Below, in pieces: positions 35,278 through 46,581 of a stretch of DNA of 64,000 bases (positions are counted from its first letter, which is position 1; every line of letters begins with the position of its first letter). Source of the stretch: Amanita rubescens (taxonomy: Eukaryota > Basidiomycota > Agaricomycetes > Agaricales > Amanitaceae); NCBI GenBank assembly GCA_015039365.1, contig WION01000027.1:186001-250000 (forward strand). Reading direction: 5' to 3'. The notes beneath the pieces are model-generated. The model ran no database searches. It was not told the DNA's origin and saw only the letters and a list, made by a program, of their open reading frames with translations. The position numbers and the translations under genes were made by a program.

Positions 35278-36240
35278 ATGATACTGCTCCCGTATGCGCT
35301 GCTTCTCCTTGTGCTGTGCACTACTGGGGTCGTTGCTCGTCCTGGAGATAAGAAACGGAAAGACCACAGGCCGGATGACAAGCCTCAAGCAGCTGCTTTG
35401 AAGCTCCCCAAGTCTCATGCGGTTGCTGTGTCAAGTTTAGCTTCTATGACAGTCGATGAAATTCTTGCACTACGCCAAGTACCTCTCAGGCAGGTTGGAC
35501 AAACTTAAAATTATAAACGAATTATCTTCAGATCTCTGGCCACCTAAAATCGGCGGCGTCTATTACACAGAACCACAGAATTTCGTTAGTATCAGATCAT
35601 TCTATTGCTAGTGGTGCCTCTTGATACGAATTATATAGGGTATGCCCAGGATCAGGAGCGAGCATGGACACAGGTCGATTCACCCTGTTATTGTGATGGG
35701 TCCCGCTGAGGGCATCATCGAGACTAAGGTGGAATGCGTCCTCGTTCTGGAGATTTCGAATAATTTGATTGTGGATAAAGACTATCAAGTAGATGCCAAG
35801 TCCTTATTTCCTCCGGGGACAAAAATTTCTGGTGAGCGTGAATATTGTGACGAAGAGGATGAATACTTAAGTAGCGTACTTCAGGGATGGTCAACGCCGG
35901 AGCATATCGAGTAGTAGAAATGAATAAATTTGTCCTCGTACCTCCGATGCCCAATTACGGAACGCTACAAGTATTGCGAGAGGATAAGGTGCAAATGTTA
36001 AAGGATAGAGTTGGTGAGATCATCCTTCTTGAATGTGTATAACTTGACAGTTTAACGATTGTAGACAATGCAAAGGACCTTTTTCCAGCGAAGAAGAAAT
36101 ACTATCCGAAATGGATTTTAGTAAAAAAGGAGGACAAGTTGAAGTTGTCGACAACACCGGATAGGGAGCCTCTGATCGTAACTAATGCGCCCTGGAGACG
36201 GGATTTGTTGAGGTACCTCATGCAAGGACCTGCCGCATGA
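35278..36240 (+). CDS. secreted protein A of a tandem paralogous pair
   Basis: A signal peptide starts MILLPYALLLLVLCTTGVVA. Recognisable blocks shared with the neighbour at 37045 are LSSDLWPPKIGGVYYTEP, then after an intron (acceptor TATATAG) IHPVIVMGPAE, ECVLVLEISNN and LFPPGTKISG. After a 50-bp intron come AGAYRVVEMNKFVLVPP and, in the last exon, KKKYYPKWILVK. The stop is at 36238-36240. The frame changes between DEILALRQ and DKLKII, about 200 bases into the first block; a weak-donor intron (GTCAAG...CAGGCAG) would repair it. About 230-250 aa, no known domain. Conserved YYP-W and LVPP motifs define the family. Confidence 0.62.
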
Positions 36241-37044
36241 CGGCGGTCGTTCTAAGTAGTATCACACGAGGATGAAATTATGGTAAATCATCGAATTTGA
36301 AAGTTTGATGTACTAGTAGCCGATCGATTTGCCTTGAAGTAAACTCATCCAAACTAGAAGCGTCGGAGCACTGGGTACGGCAACATCGTCAAATTCGCCT
36401 ATACACGTTACAAACGGTTGCTTGGGTCGCAGGGCTGAATCTTTGTGAGGGACTGACTGAAATGACCACGCAGCTGCTAGCGGGCAGCGTATAGGCAAGC
36501 ACTGTGATCGCCTCGAGGCTGGTACGACGCCGGCGCCAGACTCAAAGTTTCGGCGATGACCGGTTGACCGGCAGCCCTGCCAGGAAGCTATGACGCCCCA
36601 ACGTTCACCGCGTCGCTATCAGGAGTGACAACATAGCAACGGATACTGCCAGTGCATCATCACGATCATTCACGAACCACCGAGATTATAGATATGCAAG
36701 AAATTTCATGGCAATTCCAGCATGAAATCAACCATTCAACGAATCAAGAAATTAGAAGTCTATCTAATCAATTTTGCCTGGAGTCCTAGTTAGCTTAGTA
36801 CCTCACAGAAAGAGTTTTATCAACAAAGTTTGAATCAGGTAACCGACTGGTGATGCGAGAGGGTTTCTCGGCCTCCCTATTATATAAGGGAACGATACAT
36901 CTACACTACATCTCCTCTGGCTGGCCCCAACCCCGCACTCAAGCCCCATCGAGCCCTCGATTTCGAAGACTGCTGGCATTCTTCGTAAGTCACTCAACAT
37001 TAGCTGCGTCTCAAGTCGATAACCCATTGGACAACAAGTTTATC
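36241..37044. promoter_or_regulatory. intergenic region with the promoter of secreted gene B
   Basis: From about 36855 the sequence resembles the promoter of gene A: TTTCTCGGCCTCC, a TATATAAGG box at about 36885-36895, and GAAGACTGCTGGCATTCTTC about 70 bases before the ATG. Each gene therefore carries its own duplicated core promoter. The part before 36800 shows nothing I can name. Confidence 0.55.
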
Positions 37045-38039
37045 ATGATACTCTCACCGTATGCGCTGCTTCTCTTGGCACTACTATGTTCCGAGGTGGT
37101 TGGTGCACCTCCGGGTCACAAAAAACAAGAGGGATTAATGCACAGGGACAACTGATCCCAGTGAACCGCGCACAGGATCCGGCTCCTGCCACCCAGCCTT
37201 CCAAGGTTTATCCAGGCCAGGAGTTAGCTGATATCACGGGCATTCCCATTTTCGCTAAAAAACGAGTACCCCTTGAAGACTTGATGAAACTTGAACAAGA
37301 ACATAAATTTGTTAAAAAATTATCTTCGGACGTCTGGCCACCCAAAGTCGGCGGCGTCTACTTCACGGAACCTAGAAATTATGTCCGTAGCATTTTTCAG
37401 ATTATTTTAATCCAAATGAGGTGTCCTTGACACGGGTCCTTATAGGGTCTACCCAAAAATTACTATGGAACCGATACGCCTCACCCCGTCGTTGTCATGG
37501 GACCCGCTGATTCCTTGAAGTTTAAGGACTGCGTTCTCGTCCTAGATATATCGCATAACATGCCATTAAAGGATGAATACAAAACACCTCTTAGGGAACT
37601 ATTTCCCGAGGGGACAAGCATCTCTGGTGAGTCTGCCAAATTCTGCGCCAGCAGATCAGATGGTTGAGCAAAAATACCGTACTATAGGGGATCCTGGCAA
37701 ATCCGATTATCTCACCAAATCTTTTATCAACAGCGCCGTATATCGAGTAATACAAGCGAATAAGTTCGTCTTGGTACCTCCCGTTAAAACCGAGCTAGTA
37801 GTGATGACACAGGACAAAGTGGAAAGGTTAAGGGAAGAGCGTTGGTAAGAATCGTCGTTTCATGCAATTAGGTACACAATGATTGACGATTGGTACTACA
37901 AGCTAAAAGTGGATATCCGGAGCATGAGAAGTACTATCCAGATTGGCTTTCACCAACTAGCAAAAAGAAGGCGCCGCAGATACAACTTTATATTCACAAG
38001 AGAATGGAATTATTGAAGTATCTTTTGGGGCGAACCTAG
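37045..38039 (+). CDS. secreted protein B of the tandem paralogous pair
   Basis: ATG at 37045 begins MILSPYALLLLALLCSEVV. A 59-bp intron (GTGCAC...CCCAG) joins this in phase to NRAQDPAPATQPSK. The body has KRVPLEDLMKLEQEHKF, LSSDVWPPKVGGVYFTEP, then HPVVVMGPAD, DCVLVLDISHN and LFPEGTSISG. A 61-bp intron leads to KSFINSAVYRVIQANKFVLV, and a last exon reached through an acceptor CTAAAAG gives HEKYYPDWLSP. The stop is at 38037-38039. With these introns the gene is uninterrupted. Similarity to gene A is clear at every block, with the same intron positions in the second half. Function unknown; extracellular location inferred. Confidence 0.68.
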
Positions 38040-38408
38040 CACATGAGCTTGGGTATTCCAAGACCGGGATTTTCATAATCACCAACATTCCCGGGTTACG
38101 TGCGGTCATTTATTTGCCGTTGTTCATCCGTGCCCTGGAGTACTGGAGCTCGTATGAATACGAGTACTGTGTAGGACATCTATGTATAATCTAATGGGTG
38201 GCATGATACTCGTAAGGAATGTAATGTGGTCGTTCAAGTGGTGTCTGAAAGGAGTGGAATGGAAAAAGTGAGAGGCAGAGCGACCTGTTTCTCCGTTCCT
38301 GTTTTCTTTCGAAAGGGTCGATTCCAAGACAAATGACCTGCAAAGATAATGAGACAGTAGATCCCATTTCTAGTGAATGCGCACAACAGCGACAGTGTCC
38401 AATTCGAT

Positions 38409-40871
38409 TTACCGCTCCCCATCTCTACCTCGAACAGCAGCACCCCTCCTCAACTTCTCAAGATTAGCATACCACCACCCCATCGCCGTTTCCTTCTCCA
38501 TATCACCCACACGTTCTAGAATCTCCCTAAACAGCGCACCTACCAACTCGGCTTTACGCCCGTGACCTCTCTCGTTGGAACTAGCACCAATCTCGGAGCG
38601 CACCAGGATGATGAAATCTCGGATCTTGTCTAGTACAGGCAACATTAGAGGTAAAGGAAGCGATGGCACCGTGGCGATGAGGGTGAGGTACAAGCGATGC
38701 AGATGAGACTCGGTCGCGGGAAGCGCGTCAAGAGTGGCCTTGCCCTCGTTTCCGGTCTTAGTGTTGGACAGCTCACGTATGGCATCAGTTAGAGTTTCGA
38801 TGCAGTACCACGCAAGTGCGGCCGCGTTATTGGTAGTGTTTGCTGCGCTTTGCACAAGGGCAGAGTAAGCCAGTTGAAGTTGCGTAGTGCTTAACTTTCC
38901 GTCTCCTGAATTCTACGAACGAGAGAGAGAGTCAGCCTCGCCAGCTAAGAATAGAGAAAATTTGCTCACCTCGATAAGACACTGAGCGTAAAACGGGATT
39001 ATGCGCGTCACGAAATCGTTGGACAGTGCTGACTTGATGCCCTTGATCTCCGGTGGCATATGAGAAGCGAGGATGGCAAGTATGACCGAATGGGCCGATT
39101 CATATATCTCCCGATTCAATGTATCCGAGAGGTATCTAAGGCAAACGGACTCAGTAATAAAGAATCGAATCAACAAAGAACACGCCTACGGGTAACACAT
39201 CTCCCAAACCCAATCTCGGATACATTGTGAGCCAAGAACGGGAACGAGCTGCTCCAGACAAACGAGCGCGAAAGACTTCTTTGATGATAGTATCCGGTCA
39301 TGAACATCGATAATTTGTCGCTGACCTGGACGTTACTAGAGTCATCCTACATATTCGGTGCAATAAGGAATAACACGCCTACCATCACCGACGATGCCTA
39401 CAAGTGAACAAATGTACGCAACAAAGGCCTCCGCTTCCCTTGGCTCTTGCGTCAAAATGTCGAGAGCAAGAAACGTGATCCGCTTGAGCTCCGTAAAAGA
39501 ATTAGACTCCGGAGATATGCCGCCGAATTCAGAAATGATAAACGATAGATGATATAGCGTGTGCAATACTTCGAGAGCAAGGTGATGAGGGCGCAATGAC
39601 GGCAAGAATAAGTGTTGCGGAGCGAAGACCACGGTGGTGAGTGGTGATTGTGCTACCATGACCGTACAGAAAAGCAATGTCTTGAGGATGGACCACAGAT
39701 CCTTAGAAATCGCGCGCGAGGTCAACTCTGAAGAAGAAAAAAAAAAGTTCATGTATGCGTGCATACGTATCAACATTCGATGGCATACCTATGTCTTCCT
39801 CTTTCTTTCCCGGAAGGGGACTAGAACTCCAGTCGGCTTCAATCATACGCGCTATTTGCCGCAAAATTGAGAGTGTTCTCATGGCCGTTGCCATAGCTTG
39901 CTGTATACGTGATGATCTCGTATCCAGTACAAGTTCCAGCGTTAGTGCCGTAAGTTTCGATAGCGAAGCCATCGACATATATGATGCTGAAGATGTCATA
40001 GCTTTCAGAACATCTCCGTATGTGTCCTTCGCGAAAGTTAGCATGTAAGAAAATGACTTCAGCATGACGTACAGGTATCTGTAGGCGGCCATCGGTAGCG
40101 GATGCCGATCCATTCAAAGCGGAGAGAAACGTTCCGGATTGAAAAGCTTGCGATATATTTGACACAAGCATTTCGTTCAGAACTGAAAGAGGGAGCGTTC
40201 CTAATCGCTGTCTTGACACGAGCGGCAAGCATTGGGATGCCAGAGCAAGAGATAACGAGAGAGCTCCTGCTTTAAAAGTAACTTTTAATCGCTACTCTCG
40301 ATGCATATATGCGCATACACTCACCATCAGCCACAGCGGGTCTAAATTCCCTTTCCCAATCAGACTTTGGTTCCGAGCCGTACGCATCCACAATTTCAGC
40401 AACGGCAATGACGAGCTCGTTCTCAACCACGTTTCTGCCACGTACTGCGTTGAAAGTCTGTCCTTTCTCGCGCTTCATCTTCTCAACGTCTTCTATGCCA
40501 AGAAGGAGACCAGTCAAACATGCCAAGCGCATTCTAGCCTGACCGCCTTGCAAGCCCTTCACGATGTCGATTGCCCATTGAGCGATAGTACTCTGGGAAT
40601 CTCTCGAAAAAAGAGAAGCTACAGTTGACTGTAATTCAAAAGCTTTTTCGAATAGTTGTAATTTGAGGTGCACCGCGTTTCTGAATGCGGTGGCTAGTGA
40701 TTGGAGTGATATCTGAGGTCGTGAGAAATACGGAGATGATACTGCAGCTGCAGCTAATGCAGTTGGAAGAGGTTTGATATTGGCAAGGTGATATGAAAGT
40801 GTTGCTTGGATAGCTGAAAGTGATGCGGTTGACTTGTCGTTGAGCAGGTGACTGAGAAGGACGCTTGACAT
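38409..40871 (-). CDS. conserved alpha-helical protein, about 710 aa, unknown function
   Basis: Seven exons on the minus strand. The first four fit exactly: 40871-40325, 40269-40131, 40078-39789, 39727-39383. Exons of about 39325-39187, 39136-38969 and 38914-38409 follow. The protein opens MSSVLLSHLLNDKSTASL and is almost entirely amphipathic helix with many Leu/Ala (LSVLNEMLVSNISQAF; LALEVLHTLYHLSFIISEF; LPVLDKIRDFIILVRSEIG), as in alpha-solenoid proteins. An apparent frame break at about 40110 disappears with a 52-bp GTTTCT...CTACAG intron. I considered a peroxin (Pex8-like) identity from length and helical character, but no PTS1 is present, so the function stays open. It shares a divergent promoter with the CK1-like kinase. 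Confidence 0.72.
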
Positions 40872-40978
40872 GTTTATGGCCAGCAGATGGTACTTACTCT
40901 CCCACGACTGGTTCTTTCAAACTCGATGCTTGGTCCGAGAGTACCGCAGATAAGACATTCTCACTGGGTCCCGTAGCC
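40872..40978. promoter_or_regulatory. 107-bp divergent promoter region
   Basis: The ATG of the helical-protein gene (40871, minus) and the ATG of the CK1-like kinase (40979, plus) are only 107 bases apart, so both 5' UTRs and core promoters must fit in or overlap this interval. There is no TATA box. Co-regulation is likely but not shown. Confidence 0.6.
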
Positions 40979-42216
40979 ATGTCTCCACCCCAGACCTACC
41001 GTCTCGCCCAAGTTCTCGGCACTGGCGCATATGTGAGCGGCCGTTTCCATCTTGATATCTCTACTGATACCAACCGCAGGGTCTCGTCTTCCGAGCCGTA
41101 GAATCAAACTCGGGACGAACAGTTGCGATTAAGAAATCACGGGTATCACAAAGAATCAAGCGCCCTATCCTTCAATATGAAACCAGGATACTCCAGCTTC
41201 TACAAGGACATCCGGCAATCCCAGTATTATATGGATATGGTCAACTACCTCACTTTGAGTATCTAGCGATGGAACGATTGGGCCCGAGCGTTAAGGACTG
41301 CGCTACAGGGCGCGTGGCTGTGATAACCGTTGTTCGTGTAGTCCTACAGATGGTGTGTGTGTGTGTGTTGCACTCAGGCTACACACCTCGTTTACCTGAT
41401 AGCTGTCCGCCTTGGATCATATACACAAACATGGTTTCGTTCATCGGGATATTAAGCCCGAGAATGTGCTTTCCTCGCTAACAGACCCATCCCAGGTCTT
41501 CCTCATTGATTTTGGTATTTCCCGTCGTATCGAGTTTGGTCCACCAACCAAGTATGACCCGTCAAGGCATATCGTTGGAACGCTCCATTGGGCAAGTCTC
41601 AACTCACACGATGGCATTGGTGGGTGGTTACTAACCTTCGATGCGTGTGGATTCATTGAAGATGATAGACCTCAGACCGCGCGATGATCTCGAATCCCTC
41701 GCCTACACCGCTTTTTTCCTCTTACGTGGTGACCTCCCTTGGAAAACTTCTGGCTCTCAATACGAATCAATGAAAAATAGGATGCGACGTATTCGTGAGT
41801 CGAAAGCAGCAGCGTCTGGTGATAAACTAGGCGATAGCTTTCCAGCTGAATTTGGCTACTTGCTGGATTATAGTCGTGGGCTTGAATACGATCAGATGCC
41901 GGACTATGAGGGGTTGAAAAAGCGGTTTACTGACCTGAACGGGGACGTTGAAGGTCCTCTTGATTGGAGTTCCGCCGGAACATCCATCCCCGAGGAGCAT
42001 AACGGTTCTGAGATTACCCACAGTGACAGCGGAAGGGATACGGAGAGCGAAGATGGGAATGACGAAGAGGAAAAATTCGAAAATAGTTACTTCAACTGGG
42101 ATATTGCTGATTGGTATCTACAGGGTGCACGAGATCAAAATTTGACGCTCCCGATTGAACTGGCGGAGCTGGCGGACAGTAGTATACCTGAAATTGTAGA
42201 AGTAACGGAGGAGTAA
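40979..42216 (+). CDS. CK1-family protein kinase, 363 aa
   Basis: Four exons fit in phase: 40979-41032, 41080-41352, 41403-41619, 41669-42216. Kinase motifs in order: glycine loop LGTGAYGLVFRA, split by intron 1; VAIKKS lysine; a hinge at MERLGPSV; catalytic loop FVHRDIKPENVL; LIDFGIS; and the CK1-specific LHWASLNSH in place of APE, with GIDLRPRDDLESL. Then come LRGDLPW and a C-terminal acidic tail (GRDTESEDGNDEEE). All catalytic residues are present. CK1 kinases phosphorylate acidic or pre-phosphorylated Ser/Thr sites. This is a short divergent member of the agaricomycete CK1 expansion, so the cellular target is unknown. Confidence 0.86.
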
Positions 42217-44111
42217 ACTCAGTTACATCGGACATCTCATACCACCGATCACTACTGGTACGTTCTCTGCCCCTCGTTTTCGGATTCCGAGCGCCGTTTT
42301 GCTAGACTACTACCGGAAATGACACCCGCCAAATCGTTGTTCCCGATGTACGGTGCATCGAAATACCGAGTGTAACAGGAGCAGAGGGTCGTTCGGAGAT
42401 GTTCCGCAACAGCAATATCGGAACGGCATGAAACAAGGTCCTCGATTACTCTTCACCACACGACTAATTCATATATTCAGACCATTGACAGGTCTATTTC
42501 TATCACGACCGCATGATAAAGGGGGAGTACGTACTTGTGTGTAATATTATATCGTGTATGGTCTTATGAGACGTTGCCGGCAAGCCACAAGATCGTTAAC
42601 GCATTCGACATCGCACTTACGACAACATTCTGGCGCATTCTACAGCAAGTATATCTGCCAGAACGCCGATAGCATATGCGTCCTCGTGGCTCCTACCTCG
42701 TGCCTACGCGGACGAAGGGTATTATGGTTTATAAATATCCATCAATCCCACAGTAATCTTCCCATGACTCAACAGTCCTTTGAACAAGTCCGCCCGCACG
42801 AGTCTGCTCAGGGCCACGCTTCTTCTGTGGCTTTCATTATACTCAACGAGATAGAGCACACTACATCGTCGAAAATGCGGCATAATGAAGACTCACAAAT
42901 CTTCTAAAGCTATTATTGCTCTCCGACGACGGAGACTTAAGTTGGACACCTCGGGAGAAGCGTTACGTGCTTATTGGCCGGCTATAAATTATAATGGCTG
43001 CTGCCGGATCTACTAATAACTCTATCGATGCATCGCAACTATTCGGGGTCGTCGGCGTGCAAATGATCGGGAACCCATTCTTCGAAGTTCGCGCACTCAC
43101 TGCGAAGCAACCGACTCCGGTCCGAATCTGATGCACTGGCACAGCATTGATTGTATATTTTTCCTGGCCCTGGCCCAGAGTTACGTTTCATACATATTTC
43201 CGAGTGGCGAGTTCTAACGAAGCATATGGAGACAATGTATGTAATTCTTCATGCGTTGGCGATTGGAGGCTTACAATCCATTGTTCACGCAGATAGAAAA
43301 CCAAGTTAACTCACACAGAGTCACTTATCAACTGTCTAAACTACGCGGCCTGACATGGCGGGACGTTATTAGACATTCGGCTCCGCAGTATATTTGCGGG
43401 GAAATAGCTATGTGAGCTGCCAAGCTCCATCGTTGGAATTGTCGGGATCTGTCCCTAGCTGATAGAAGGAAGAAGCCCATCGCATCCGCCTGTTGGGAGT
43501 TCCATGTAAGTTTACCCAACGAGTAATCAAGTACCTGCTTAGTCCTTCAGGCAAGCACGAAGTCGTCGGCGTTCTCTCGGCGCCAACTTTCTTTCAAAGT
43601 TATTAATTATGTCCTTCCACGTTTACGCCGAACTACCACCCTGGCTTCTGTGGCGTCATTCACCGAGATCGCCACGCTCGTCATCGACGTTTCATGGTTG
43701 GTTTCCTCGGGAATGCGATACTCTCAGCACATGGACATCGACACCATAGGTTTAAGCGGTAAGCATGAGCGGAAATAACCTCGGCATGATGGCACTAAGA
43801 CTTCCCTAGCCCTACCGGCGCCTTTTAGAGCGCGGTCATGAAACGTAAATGGATGGAGATAATACTTCTCGAATATGACAGCGCTCCTTGCTTCCGATTA
43901 TGCGATGTTGCTGATGTAGTCCCCTAAGGCCACAGAACTATACCGTTGGAAAACGTATAAATACTCGTCCCTCTAGAGGTTTTTTCATCAGCTCCTCTTC
44001 TTACTTGCGATCAGGTTAGCATCTCTCCAAGCCTCTTCTTCATCATCCCATTGTCCCTCATCCTCTTTTTTTTTTTCGCTCTTCCAGAAGCTATCCAACT
44101 CGCCAGTCATA
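42217..44111. other. 1.9-kb interval without a supported gene; TATA box of the next gene
   Basis: No frame has recognisable coding character; the open frame at 42554-42907 is composition noise as far as I can tell. At 43956-43963, TATAAATA lies about 150 bases before the secreted-protein ATG at 44112 and is the best core-promoter candidate. Confidence 0.4.
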
Positions 44112-44494
44112 ATGCAATTCAAGTTCGCCTTCATTACCACTGCTCTTGTCGTTTCCGCCTCTCCGGCGATGTCGGCCACACTCCAATGGTTCTCCGGCTC
44201 TGGCTGCTCCGGCTCGCTCATTGCCACCAGCGACAATGCCCAAAGTGTATCATGCATCTGGCTCACAAATGGCGGTTCGGCGAGGTCAATCTCATACTCA
44301 GGTACCAATTCGATCCAGTTCTTCATTTCTGGCGGTGGCCACGATCAATGCAGCAATGGCTCGCAATTGACCCTTGGTGGGTCTGGATGCTCAACTGCTC
44401 CTGACGGGTAAGTTGTCTGACTGAACATTGATTGATGTGGTGAACTAATGATGTCGGTTGTAGCGTCAACTGGGAGAGTGTCTCGGTGACTTAA
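44112..44494 (+). CDS. small secreted cysteine-containing protein, 108 aa
   Basis: Two exons, 44112-44407 and 44464-44494, with a GTAAGT...TTGTAG intron in phase. MQFKFAFITTALVVSASPAM is a textbook signal peptide. The mature protein is about 87 aa, rich in Ser/Gly/Thr, with five to six cysteines (SGCSGS, SVSCIW, HDQCSNG, SGCSTAP) and an aromatic start (LQWFSG). It fits the class of small secreted proteins common in agaricomycetes. No named family recognised. A strong TATA box upstream suggests high or regulated expression. Confidence 0.75.
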
Positions 44495-46229
44495 ATCTTT
44501 AGTGCTAGTAGTCACAGAGTTTTTTTGATATGTAAATCTGCGTACACTGTATTCACTTGTAAACACTCAAGGGATTTGTACAGTCAAATAGACCCGTTTT
44601 TGTTACGAACCGTTCACATTTCAGAGGTGGACTTCAACCTCAACCAGGGATTTGATGACAGTATCAGTGCATACGCCCTCATTAGTGTTGCCACAGCTCG
44701 GCTCAGGAATGAGAGCTGCCAAATTGGATTTGGCTCGACTCCTGAGCTGATTTAAAGTGGCTCGATATAGGCAAAGGGGCAGCTCCGAGCTGGGGGCTGG
44801 GTGGTCACTACCAAATTCGGCAATGGATTGAGTTTGACCTCGCCGTTCGTTGTTGTGCTTTCAAGTTTCAACTAACCTTGCCTGACCATAGGCAATGTGA
44901 ATGCATGGGGGCCAAGTGGTGGTGGAATTCGGGCGTAAAGGGTGGAAAAACGTGAAGTAAGTTATGTGTTCTTCCTGTTGGGTGTGCAAGCTGATTGGAA
45001 GGCTTGAGGATGATTACGCGTGGAATCTAACCCGACTGCGGACTGAACGCCACCTCGGACGCTGGCATCTAACACGGCCAGGTCATCTTTTTTTCGATGG
45101 AGGCCCTTAGTTTCTCGCCAATCTGGAGCTGTGTTTCGTCAATATCATTCATTTGCTCAACACCGATCGAACCAATATAGCATCAGGTTTTCGGTACTTT
45201 CCGCTCTGGGCGCTTTTCAGAGCGGTCAAAGCGATCAAAGCAACCAGAGTGCCCCGCTGCTTTTTTAGGCAAGGTACAATGCTCTGGGAGCTAATTTTTC
45301 AGCTCGGAGAGTGCTCCGACCGCTCTAGGGAATGGTTTTTTAAGCGTTCACAATACGGCACGAAAATTTAATCTATTACTGTTCATAGTATCAAATACAC
45401 ACGATGCACTGTACCAATCATATATAGCAGTGTAAAAGGGTTATGGAGTGAAGCAACTAGTCTTGTTCCCAGCCGTGTCGATGTGCTATCAGTTCCCGTG
45501 GTCGGAGTGAGCCGGGCGGATTTTGAGTATTTTCGCACGATCGACTTGCTACGAACACGCAGCTCTCAGGATTTTTGACTCCGATCAGGAGTCCGCTCGG
45601 TCCGCTCCGTAGCTAAACGTCTGGGCACGAGACTAGAAGCAACCACAAACGACGATTGATGAACGTGAAACGCTCGAGAGAGTGAATGATCGTGGAATTC
45701 TATTCTTGCGATGATAGCAATGTAGGCAAGCATCAAATTGACGCATATAGTGAGCTTGAAACACACCTGGAATCCCAACTCAAACGTTGCTAAGCAGTAG
45801 TATATAAATGGTCTGAGCATATCTCAACGATTCAGCAGGTGAGAATGCAGCGAAGCGAAATGTACGTACTTGAGCAGCAAAATGGCGAAATGAGACGGAT
45901 GTGGATTGTGATGGCCTCAAATTCGGTAAGAATGGCGCATATAGTGAGATTTAGATATACCTACAATCCCGAGCATTGATGAGCGGTGTGTGAACGGCCT
46001 GAGGATTGGAAACTTATCTTTGACGATTCAGCAGGAGAGATCTTTGCAACGGCCAGGGTAGTTGGTTCGAGTTTCGAGTCATGGAGTTGGGCCTGTCAGC
46101 AGCTGCTGTTGGCGGGTCGGTGGATGGGGTTGGGAGGAAAGTTGCATGGAGGACCCATCCTACCACCGCCCACTTCCATACTTCCAATACTAATACACCT
46201 TCACCAAAGTATCACCAACAGCGACAGCC
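44495..46229. other. 1.7-kb interval with degenerate internal repeats
   Basis: No supported gene. Two blocks about 195 bases apart share GCATATAGTGAG and a downstream AATCCC and CGATTCAGCAG (about 45745-45835 and 45938-46035), so a local duplication occurred. The part at 44640-45600 is rich in GAGC/GCTC-type words (GCTCGGCTC, AGCTCGGAG, GGTCCGCTCCG), some inverted, and could be a worn non-autonomous element. I cannot define termini. Confidence 0.3.
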
Positions 46230-46325
46230 CCTTAACATCTCCATAGTAGATGAATATCATTGACAAATGGAAGGGAAAAGAACATACTGCGTTGTTTTCC
46301 CGTAACCCAAGTCTTCTTTGAAATC
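46230..46325 (-). pseudogene. short Prp43-like helicase fragment
   Basis: On the minus strand, a [19 protein letters not shown] reading and the following intron-like bases match 63021-63090 of the right-hand helicase gene closely for about 70 bases (GGGAAAACAACGCAGTATGT against GGGAAAACAACACAGTATGT). The P-loop cysteine codon has become tyrosine. No other helicase exon flanks it. A stray duplicate, not a gene. Confidence 0.65.
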
Positions 46326-46581
46326 GATTACAGCATTTTGCATAATTGTTGGCACTTCGCGTGTGACGCCCGAGACAAAGATAACACCGTCCACTCTGAG
46401 GCCATTTCCGTTCCTGGACTTCCCAGCTGCTTCGGTGTCCATGGGACCCACCGAAAGATTTGATTGTATGTCAGATGTCAGAGCGATTGGTTGATAAGTA
46501 GTAACTTTCGCACCTCATAGGATTGTTCTATTCAATTCATCCTGACGCTGACCGCTGTATCCCCCACCGGCGTTGTCTGGT

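Noticed and set aside
37100..37160. Frame break in secreted gene B at an A run
   Set aside because: A 59-bp GTGCAC...CCCAG intron joins the signal peptide to the next block in phase, so no lesion is needed.
40060..40150. Frame break in the helical-protein gene
   Set aside because: A 52-bp intron (GTTTCT...CTACAG, 40130-40079) restores the frame and phase exactly.
38409..40871. Identity as peroxin Pex8
   Set aside because: Only length and helical character suggest it; there is no C-terminal PTS1 and no diagnostic motif I could confirm.
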